Shown: positions 1 through 5,556 of the stretch, piece by piece
How positions within the stretch are numbered: position 1 is the first letter of the stretch
Layout: each line of letters opens with the position of its first letter
Source: Bacteroidales bacterium
Lineage (GTDB): Bacteria; Bacteroidota; Bacteroidia; Bacteroidales; JAADGE01
Direction of reading: 5' to 3'
Length of the DNA: 5,556 nt
NCBI GenBank assembly: GCA_024762915.1
Contig: JANTGL010000193.1
Span: forward strand, 1-5,556
Made by a program: the position numbers and the translations under genes
Notes under the pieces: generated by a model
The model's input: the letters and a program-made list of their open reading frames with translations, nothing else
What the model was told of the DNA's origin: nothing
Database searches by the model: none

Positions 1-117
1 ATTAAAACGTCTTTAAGAGTAAATTAAGTATTATTTTTGTTAACATAAAAATATTTTTAGGATTATCGTTTTTTTAAAAGAAAATTACTCAACTTTGTAT
101 CGTTAAAGAATAATGTG
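1..117. other. AT-rich upstream intergenic region
   Basis: No gene can be supported here. One plus-strand frame stays open from the window edge to a TAA at 25-27 and could be the last eight codons of an upstream gene, but that is too short to judge. The remainder is very AT-rich and holds the two candidate promoter elements at 32-39 and 90-97. Confidence 0.5.
90..97 (+). promoter_or_regulatory. Candidate -7 element for the two-gene operon
   Basis: CAACTTTG (90-97) differs from TAnnTTTG at one position and would place the start of transcription around 103, giving a very short leader before ATG 118. No good TTG is seen at the expected -33 distance. A perfect TATTTTTG at 32-39 is the alternative; it also lacks a convincing -33 element and would give a leader of about 70 nt. 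Either, both or neither may be used. Confidence 0.25.
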
Positions 118-1194
118 ATGTCCGAATTATTGTCCGAACCGTATTTAATCCTTGCAACATTTATTGTTTCGCTAATAATAACTGTTGTTTCAATCCCTTC
201 AATTATTAAAGTTGCGGAATTAAAACAATTGTTTGATGAGCCCAATGAACGTACCATGCACGATAAAAGTATTCCGACTTTGGGCGGAATGGCGATATTT
301 TCGGGTTTTACGGTTTCAGTATTATTTTTTTCCGATTTTTCTCAAATTCCCGAATTAAAATATGTTTTAGCGGCAACGGTTATTTTGTTTTTTGTAGGAA
401 TAAAAGATGATATTTTGGTGATTGCTCCCGTAACAAAATTATTAGGGCAAATTTTGGCAGTTTCAATAATTGCTTTTTTTTCGGATTTACAATTTACTGA
501 TTTACACGGTTTCTTCGGAATACACTCTATTTCGCCTTATTTCGGAATTCCCTTGACCATTTTCGTATATCTTGTAATTGTTAACGGATTTAATTTAATT
601 GACGGTATTGACGGTTTGTCGGCAGGTATCGGAGTGGCAGCTGCCGGAACATTAGGAATTTGGTTTTTTTTAGTTAAGGAATATCAATATGCCTTATTTT
701 CAGCTGCTGTTATCGGAGCATTAGTCGGGTTTTTAAGATTTAATGTATTCAGCGTAAAAAATAAAATTTTTATGGGAGATACCGGTTCGTTAATTTTAGG
801 ACTCGGAATATCCGTTTTGATTGTTAAGTTTAATGAAATGAACATTCATCAAGATTTTGATTATGCCAAATATGCCGCACCGGCGATTTCAATTGCCATT
901 CTTACAATTCCGCTTTACGATACTTTAAGAGTGATGTTTATTCGTTTTTTTCAGAGAAAACCGCTTTTTAAACCGGATAAGCAACACATTCATCATGCTT
1001 TTATTCGTTTGGGTTTAAGCCATAAGCAAGCCGTTCTTATTTTAGTACTGTTAAATTTACTATTTTCAATTGCTGCTATGTATCTTCATAATATATTGGG
1101 TATAAGACGATTGATTTTGGTGCTCTTACTCTCGGCAATGATTGTTTTTTACATACCGGTTTTGATACAGAATATTAAAAAACGAAAAAAATAG
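118..1194 (+). CDS. WecA/MraY-superfamily polyprenyl-phosphate glycosyl-1-phosphate transferase (glycosyltransferase family 4)
   Basis: This inner-membrane enzyme would transfer a sugar-1-phosphate, probably from a UDP-N-acetylhexosamine, onto undecaprenyl phosphate, the first step of a lipid-linked surface glycan. The 358-residue product is almost entirely hydrophobic helices with the family's loops in order: DEPNERTMHD then TLGG (residues 40-57), the DD pair at 97-98 followed by a KLLGQ segment, NLIDGIDGL (159-167), FN (208-209), FMGDTGS (218-224), and HIHH (290-293) after PLFKPDKQ. The HIHH loop fits the WecA/TagO branch better than MraY proper. The exact sugar cannot be read from sequence. 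The C-terminus is a short basic tail (KKRKK). I chose ATG 118; a GTG directly before it (115) would add one residue. The start has only an A-rich upstream stretch, no clear Shine-Dalgarno. The stop is 8 nt before the next gene, so co-transcription is likely. Length and motifs look intact. Confidence 0.93.
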   Translation: MSELLSEPYLILATFIVSLIITVVSIPSIIKVAELKQLFDEPNERTMHDKSIPTLGGMAIFSGFTVSVLFFSDFSQIPELKYVLAATVILFFVGIKDDILVIAPVTKLLGQILAVSIIAFFSDLQFTDLHGFFGIHSISPYFGIPLTIFVYLVIVNGFNLIDGIDGLSAGIGVAAAGTLGIWFFLVKEYQYALFSAAVIGALVGFLRFNVFSVKNKIFMGDTGSLILGLGISVLIVKFNEMNIHQDFDYAKYAAPAISIAILTIPLYDTLRVMFIRFFQRKPLFKPDKQHIHHAFIRLGLSHKQAVLILVLLNLLFSIAAMYLHNILGIRRLILVLLLSAMIVFYIPVLIQNIKKRKK

Positions 1195-1202
1195 TTTGCT
1201 GT

Positions 1203-2792
1203 ATGTTTCTGAAAAACGTCTATTCTCTTTTCTTATTTATTTTTGCATTAAACCTTCAAATTTCAGCACAAAATACCTTTTTAAATAAAGATGTGAATTA
1301 TTATTATGAATCTGCTTTAAATTTTGATTCATCATTTCATTATTCAATAAAACCATATAAACAGGATTATTATAAAAATGTAATCATTCAGAAAGTTAAT
1401 ACGGGTATATCAATATTAAATAACATTTTTAATGATAATCTTATCAATTCCGGTAATGAAAAATTCAATTTTTGCATTAATCCGATAATAAATTCCGTTA
1501 TTTATAATGATTTTTCAAGAAAAGAATTCTTCGAAGATTATAAAGCCGGTATTCGTTTTCAATCGTCCTATAAAAATACATTATTTATAAGTTCCGAATT
1601 TTTTACGGCACAAAGTCAGTTTCCTTCTTTTTATAATAATTTGATTGATGATAGTGAAATTGTTCCTTATTACGGAAAATATTTAAGGAATCATAATTTC
1701 GATTTACTGTATTATTCATGGACCGGAGATTTGACCTATCAGGCAAATAAAAATATTTCATTTTCGGTAGGAAGAGGGAAAAACTTTCTCGGTAACGGCT
1801 ACAGGTCCTTATTCCTTTCGGATAACTCAAATGCATATCCGTATTTAAAAACAGAAATTGATATTTGGAAAATTAAATATCTGTGGATGGTTGCTAAATT
1901 GTCGGATATTCGCATTTCTGAAGGAGCAAATCCTCTTATTTTATATGATAAAGCTGCTTTTACACATTATTTCAGTCTGAATATTACAAAACGAATAAAT
2001 TTTGACTTTTTTGAGACCGTTATTACAAATCCTTTTGACATCGAAGGACGACGGATTTCATACGATGCCGTGTATTTTAATCCGGTAATTTTTTATCGTC
2101 CGACGGAATTTTATAAAGGAAGTTCCGATAATTCAATCATGGGCCTCGGTTTAAATATCCGATTTGGGAAGTCAAGCTTTTTATATTCTCAATTTATTTT
2201 AGATGATTTGGTAATTTCTTCGTTGAAGGACGGCTCCGGTTGGTGGGGGAATAAATTCGGAATTCAAGCCGGAGTAAAAATATACAATTTGTTGAAAGTG
2301 CAAGGTTTATTTATTCGAGGAGAAATGAATTTTGTCAGACCTTATACCTATTCACATGGTGAAGCATATATAAGTTCCGGAATTGCTAATTTAAATTACG
2401 GCAATTTCAGGCGGGAATCGGCTCATCCTTTCGGAGCAAATTTTGCAGAGGGTATTGCTGTTGTCCGTTATGTAAAAGGTCGATTTTCCGGAAAATTAAG
2501 AATTAACCTTATAAAAAAAGGTGAAGATACGGATACGATAAGTTACGGCGGGGATATCTATAAATCATATAATTTACGACCGAGCAATTACGGTATATCA
2601 TTTTTACAAGGAACGCTTACTGATTATCAAATTATTGATATTGGCGTTTCTTATCTTCTTAATCCGAAATATAACCTGATGTTTCAAGCCGGATTTTATT
2701 ATCGAAAAAGAACCAATAAATTTATTACAGATAAAAACCAAATTATTTACATCGGATTTTCAGGTAATATTTTTAATTCTTTATTCGATTAA
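1203..2792 (+). CDS. RemB/Wzi-like outer-membrane beta-barrel protein
   Basis: The 529-residue product begins with a signal peptide: a Lys at residue 4, a hydrophobic core at about 6-20, and a likely cleavage after Ala22 in ISAQ. The rest is rich in alternating aromatic and polar strands and ends in a strand-like YIGFSGNIF segment followed by SLFD, as expected for an outer-membrane barrel. Blocks I recognise from Bacteroidota proteins annotated as gliding-motility protein RemB, which resemble the capsule-assembly protein Wzi, are GRGKNFLGNGYRSLFLSDN (190-208), the IDIWKIKY strand (219-226), FNPVIFYRPTEF (292-303), GWWGNKFGIQ (346-355), FVRPYTYSH (377-385) and AHPFGANF (407-414). Role is inferred: Wzi-type proteins help hold polysaccharide at the surface, and RemB was named from Flavobacterium gliding. 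Gliding should not be assumed here, because such proteins also seem to occur in non-gliders. Placement 8 nt after a glycan-initiating transferase favours an envelope-polysaccharide role. No frameshift or truncation is visible. Confidence 0.85.
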   Translation: MFLKNVYSLFLFIFALNLQISAQNTFLNKDVNYYYESALNFDSSFHYSIKPYKQDYYKNVIIQKVNTGISILNNIFNDNLINSGNEKFNFCINPIINSVIYNDFSRKEFFEDYKAGIRFQSSYKNTLFISSEFFTAQSQFPSFYNNLIDDSEIVPYYGKYLRNHNFDLLYYSWTGDLTYQANKNISFSVGRGKNFLGNGYRSLFLSDNSNAYPYLKTEIDIWKIKYLWMVAKLSDIRISEGANPLILYDKAAFTHYFSLNITKRINFDFFETVITNPFDIEGRRISYDAVYFNPVIFYRPTEFYKGSSDNSIMGLGLNIRFGKSSFLYSQFILDDLVISSLKDGSGWWGNKFGIQAGVKIYNLLKVQGLFIRGEMNFVRPYTYSHGEAYISSGIANLNYGNFRRESAHPFGANFAEGIAVVRYVKGRFSGKLRINLIKKGEDTDTISYGGDIYKSYNLRPSNYGISFLQGTLTDYQIIDIGVSYLLNPKYNLMFQAGFYYRKRTNKFITDKNQIIYIGFSGNIFNSLFD

Positions 2793-2805
2793 GACAGTGT
2801 ATTGC

Positions 2806-2833
2806 TCTTTTAAAAATAAGATGATTTTTTTTT
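2806..2833 (+). terminator. Weak candidate terminator after the RemB-like gene
   Basis: TCTTTTAAAAATAAGA (2806-2821) can form a short, imperfect, AT-only hairpin and is followed by nine T residues (2825-2833). The T-run suits termination but the stem is poor, so read-through into hppA from the upstream operon is possible. Confidence 0.25.
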
Positions 2834-2841
2834 ATGTCAAT

Positions 2842-2871
2842 TTGATTATCAGTGCAAAAGATATATCTTTG
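2842..2871 (+). promoter_or_regulatory. Bacteroidota-type sigma-A promoter of hppA
   Basis: The -7 element TATCTTTG (2864-2871) fits the Bacteroidota consensus TAnnTTTG exactly. The -33 element TTTG ends at 2844 (TTG at 2842-2844), leaving a 19-nt spacer, which is the usual spacing. Transcription would start near 2877-2880, giving an untranslated leader of about 47-50 nt before ATG 2927. The leader is AT-rich and has no evident Shine-Dalgarno sequence or riboswitch-like fold. Confidence 0.7.
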
Positions 2872-2926
2872 CGGCTGAAAATACATTTTAATTTTATTAA
2901 TTTAAACATAAATTATTGACCAACTG

Positions 2927-5230
2927 ATGGAAACACTTGTTTATTCAATTATCGGAGCCGGAGTTTTAGGCATTCTTTTTACGATTATTAAGTCTGCTTG
3001 GGTTAAAAAACAATCTTCGGGTTCAGAAAAAATGCAAACGATTGCAGGGCATATCGCCGACGGAGCAATGGCATTTTTAAAAGCGGAATACAAAGTCTTG
3101 TTAGTTTTTGTTGCTGCTGTTGCTGTTTTATTATATTTTAAAGGAGAATCGGAGCAATCTTCAAACGGCTTGATAGCCGTTTCTTTTATTGTCGGCGCTT
3201 TTCTCTCGGCATTTGCGGGATTTCTCGGAATGCGAATTGCCGTAAAAGCAAATGTCCGAACAACGAATGCGGCTCAAAAATCAATCAATTCAGCTTTAAA
3301 AGTTGCATTTAACGGCGGTTCCGTAATGGGACTCGGAGTTGTATCTCTCGGTGTTTTAGGATTAAGTATTTTATTTTTAATCTATCATTTTCTCGGTTTT
3401 TCCGGAGGAACCATTGAGGTATTAAATGTGCTTTCGGGATTTTCTTTGGGAGCATCTTCAATTGCTTTGTTTGCACGTGTGGGTGGCGGTATTTATACAA
3501 AAGCTGCAGATGTCGGTGCCGATTTGGTCGGAAAAGTAGAAAGCGGTATTCCGGAAGATCATCCGTTGAACCCTGCAACCATAGCCGATAATGTCGGTGA
3601 TAATGTCGGTGATGTTGCCGGAATGGGTGCCGATTTATTTGAATCGTTTGTCGGTTCTATTATTGCAACCATGGTTTTGGGAGCGGCATTTATTTCATTG
3701 CCCGAATTTAGTAACTTTTCAATTGGCCCGGTTTTATTACCTCTAACATTGGCGGCTGCCGGAATTATTATTTCAGGTATCGGAACTTTCTTTGTACGAA
3801 TTAAAGAGGGCGGAAATCCGCATGTCGGTTTGAATATCGGAGAAGGTGTTTCTGCCGTTTTGATGATAATTGCTTCTTATTTTATCATTAATACCATGCT
3901 CCCCGAAAGTTGGAGTTTTACAAATTTCGAAGGTATTACAAAAGATTACACATCTTTGAATGTTTTTGTCGCAACCATTATCGGATTAGTTGCCGGTTTC
4001 TTAATCGGAAAAATTACGGAATATTATACGGGAACCGGTAAAAAACCGGTAAAGTCCATCGTAAAAAAATCAAGAACGGGTGCGGCTACAAATATTATCG
4101 GCGGACTTGAAATCGGGATGATATCAACGGCATTACCGATTATTGTTATTGCCGGCGGAATTATAGGTGCTTATTATTTTGCAGGTTTATACGGTATTGC
4201 AGTTGCCGCAGTCGGGATGCTGGCGAATACCGGTATTCAATTAGCAATTGATGCCTACGGTCCGATTGCCGATAATGCCGGAGGAATTGCTGCAATGGCC
4301 GAATTAGATGCCGAAGTCAGAGAACGAACGGATAAATTAGATGCCGTTGGAAATACGACTGCTGCAATCGGTAAAGGTTTTGCCATCGGTTCGGCTGCAT
4401 TAACTGCTTTAGCTTTATTTACGGCTTTTATGCAACAAGCAAATATTATGGTCATTGATTTGGCAAATCCCTATATTATTTCAGGTTTATTTTTTGGGGC
4501 GATGATTCCTTTATTGTTTTCAGCTTTGGCCATGGGAGCAGTAGGAAGGGCAGCCAGTAAAATGATTGACGAAGTCAGAAGACAGTTCAGGGATATACCT
4601 GTATTGAAAGAAGCTTTAAAAGTGATTAAAAAATATGAAGATAAAACAGAAAATGCTACTGATAAAGAAAAAGAAATTCTTAAAAAAGCCGAAGGATCCG
4701 CCGAATATGAAAAATGTGTAGCTATATCAACAAAATCATCTTTGAAAGAAATGATTTTACCCGGTTTATTGGCTCTTATTGTTCCCGTATTAGTCGGATT
4801 TTTTGGCGGTGCGGAAATTTTAGGCGGTGTTTTGGCCGGAGTTACCTCTGTAGGAGTGATTATGGCTATTTTCCAAGCAAATGCAGGCGGAGCGTGGGAT
4901 AATGCTAAAAAAATGGTTGAAGAAGGAATTAAATGTGAAGACGGCGAAGAGTTTAATAAAGGTTCTGAAATGCATAAAGCAACCGTTGTAGGAGATACAG
5001 TAGGTGATCCTTTAAAAGATACATCCGGTCCGTCCTTAAATATTTTAGTAAAATTAATGTCGATTGTGGCATTGGTAATTGCTCCGAGTATTGCTGTTCC
5101 GATTAAAGATTCTCCGAATAAGACAGATGAAGCCGAATCAAAAATAATTTTAAAAGAACAGATTCAAAACAATCAGAAACTTTCTCAAAATACAGCTGAT
5201 TTTAATGCATTTCAGACTTCATTAAAATAA
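2927..5230 (+). CDS. hppA: K+-dependent, probably Na+-translocating membrane pyrophosphatase
   Basis: This integral membrane pump hydrolyses cytoplasmic pyrophosphate and exports Na+ and/or H+. The 767-residue protein has about 16 hydrophobic segments and the family's substrate site: GGGIYTKAADVGADLVGKVE (186-205), DNVGDNVGDVAGMGADLFE (221-239), DNAGG (449-453), NAGGAWDNAKK (652-662) and GDTVGDPLKDTSGPSLN (689-705). In GNTTAAIGKG (475-484), Ala479 and Gly482 occupy the positions that are Lys and Thr in K+-independent enzymes, so this one should need K+. The gate Glu239, three residues after Asp236, with Lys709 matches the Thermotoga maritima Na+ pump arrangement. A mixed Na+/H+ pump, known in Bacteroides, cannot be excluded. 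The protein is longer than the roughly 726-residue Thermotoga enzyme because of a charged cytoplasmic loop (about 557-594) and a polar C-terminal tail (about 721-767). It has its own promoter and ends at a strong hairpin, so it is probably monocistronic. Confidence 0.97.
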   Translation: METLVYSIIGAGVLGILFTIIKSAWVKKQSSGSEKMQTIAGHIADGAMAFLKAEYKVLLVFVAAVAVLLYFKGESEQSSNGLIAVSFIVGAFLSAFAGFLGMRIAVKANVRTTNAAQKSINSALKVAFNGGSVMGLGVVSLGVLGLSILFLIYHFLGFSGGTIEVLNVLSGFSLGASSIALFARVGGGIYTKAADVGADLVGKVESGIPEDHPLNPATIADNVGDNVGDVAGMGADLFESFVGSIIATMVLGAAFISLPEFSNFSIGPVLLPLTLAAAGIIISGIGTFFVRIKEGGNPHVGLNIGEGVSAVLMIIASYFIINTMLPESWSFTNFEGITKDYTSLNVFVATIIGLVAGFLIGKITEYYTGTGKKPVKSIVKKSRTGAATNIIGGLEIGMISTALPIIVIAGGIIGAYYFAGLYGIAVAAVGMLANTGIQLAIDAYGPIADNAGGIAAMAELDAEVRERTDKLDAVGNTTAAIGKGFAIGSAALTALALFTAFMQQANIMVIDLANPYIISGLFFGAMIPLLFSALAMGAVGRAASKMIDEVRRQFRDIPVLKEALKVIKKYEDKTENATDKEKEILKKAEGSAEYEKCVAISTKSSLKEMILPGLLALIVPVLVGFFGGAEILGGVLAGVTSVGVIMAIFQANAGGAWDNAKKMVEEGIKCEDGEEFNKGSEMHKATVVGDTVGDPLKDTSGPSLNILVKLMSIVALVIAPSIAVPIKDSPNKTDEAESKIILKEQIQNNQKLSQNTADFNAFQTSLK

Positions 5231-5253
5231 TCTGTGAAGAAAGAAGTATAAAC

Positions 5254-5292
5254 AAAAAGAAACTCCTTAAATCATTTAAGGAGTTTCTTTTT
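5254..5292. terminator. Bidirectional intrinsic terminator between hppA and the convergent YfhO-family gene
   Basis: An A-rich left arm containing AAAGAAACTCCTTAAA (5256-5271) pairs perfectly with 5275-5290, and the pairing can extend to 5254/5292 for up to 18 bp around a 3-nt loop (5272-5274). On the plus strand the right arm runs into TTTTTT (5288-5293), and the left arm's A5 run gives the matching U-tract on the minus strand. It lies 23 nt after the hppA stop and 17 nt after the stop of the minus-strand gene, so it can serve both transcripts. Confidence 0.88.
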
Positions 5293-5309
5293 TAATGAAG
5301 TTTAGGATA

Positions 5310-5556
5310 TTATTCTTCCTTATTTTCTGTTACTTTATTTTTTCTGTTTTTTACTTCGTAGTATATTCCTAACAGAATAAGCAAGCTAAATAATATTGAA
5401 CCGGTTAAGGATATTTTTGTTGCATTTGCCCACACAGTCGGTTCAAATTTAAAAACGACGGTATGTTGCCCGTTCGGAATTTTCATGGCTCTTAAAACAT
5501 AATCGGCTCTGAAATGCGGAACAAGTTTTCCGTCAAGATAAGCGTTCCAACCTTTT
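5310..5556 (-). CDS. YfhO-family membrane protein, C-terminal 81 codons only
   Basis: The gene is cut by the right edge of the window; the stop codon is at 5310-5312 on the minus strand and the start lies beyond 5556. The visible 81 residues begin KGWNAYLDGK, then VPHFRADYVLRAMKIPNGQH and VVFKFEP. This matches the conserved end of YfhO-family proteins: a small extracytoplasmic beta domain with a GW.AY.DG motif, an R.(N/D)Y..RA..(V/I)P.G.H motif and an F.(F/Y).P strand. One hydrophobic helix follows (about visible residues 47-67), then a charged cytoplasmic tail ending ENKEE. Full-length members are large polytopic inner-membrane proteins; in Bacillus subtilis YfhO has been linked to lipoteichoic acid glycosylation. 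The substrate here is unknown. The gene converges on hppA, and the two stops are 79 nt apart with a shared terminator hairpin between them. Confidence 0.85.
   Translation of the reverse strand, partial: KGWNAYLDGKLVPHFRADYVLRAMKIPNGQHTVVFKFEPTVWANATKISLTGSILFSLLILLGIYYEVKNRKNKVTENKEE

Noticed and set aside
113..118. Tiny ATG-TGA upstream open frame touching the transferase start
   Set aside because: A start codon followed at once by a stop in AT-rich DNA is expected by chance, and nothing supports translational control here.
63..257. Minus-strand open frame of 64 codons overlapping the start of the transferase gene
   Set aside because: It lies antisense over the operon's start region and the well-supported transferase, and its product resembles no family I know.
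1603..1836. Minus-strand open frame of 77 codons
   Set aside because: It is fully inside the RemB-like gene and antisense to its most conserved block; a shadow frame.
3309..3578. Minus-strand open frame of 89 codons
   Set aside because: It is antisense within hppA, and its Arg/His/Pro-rich composition is typical of a reverse reading of membrane-protein codons.
3587..3613. Short tandem repeat of about 12 bases (GATAATGTCGGT)
   Set aside because: It encodes the conserved DNVGDNVGD substrate-binding motif of the pyrophosphatase, so protein constraint explains it.
4255..4455. Minus-strand open frame of 66 codons with an Ala-rich product
   Set aside because: It is antisense to the conserved DNAGG and GNTTAAIGKG region of hppA and has no independent support.
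4714..4902. Plus-strand open frame of 62 codons in another frame of hppA
   Set aside because: It overlaps a conserved part of hppA, and its Arg/Cys/Ser-rich product looks like an out-of-frame translation.

Overview
The window is low-GC, AT-rich DNA that reads as a chromosomal segment of a member of the Bacteroidota. Three things point there: a RemB-like outer-membrane protein of a type I know from that phylum, a near-consensus Bacteroidota promoter (TTTG, 19-nt spacer, TAnnTTTG) before the third gene, and translation starts without a clear Shine-Dalgarno sequence. I cannot assign a genus.

Layout: bases 1-117 hold no convincing gene. Bases 118-2792 carry two plus-strand genes 8 nt apart, probably one operon. 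The first is a WecA/MraY-superfamily polyprenyl-phosphate glycosyl-1-phosphate transferase, an inner-membrane enzyme that starts lipid-linked glycan synthesis. The second is a secreted outer-membrane beta-barrel protein of the RemB/Wzi-like type. A 134-bp gap with a weak terminator-like element and a strong promoter precedes a membrane-bound ion-pumping pyrophosphatase, hppA (2927-5230). Its sequence indicates the K+-dependent class and probable Na+ transport. A long bidirectional terminator hairpin (5254-5292) separates hppA from a convergent minus-strand gene. Only the last 81 codons of that gene lie in the window (5310-5556), and they match the C-terminal end of YfhO-family membrane proteins.

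How the genes fit together: the first two plausibly serve the cell envelope, with glycan initiation at the inner membrane and a barrel protein at the surface. YfhO-family proteins are also linked to envelope glycosylation in other bacteria, so an envelope theme is possible but not proven. The pyrophosphatase has its own promoter. It would recover energy from pyrophosphate released in biosynthesis, including polymer synthesis, as an ion gradient.

I found no mobile element, CRISPR array, RNA gene or unknown multi-gene system. This looks like ordinary core-genome sequence with a few details worth checking.
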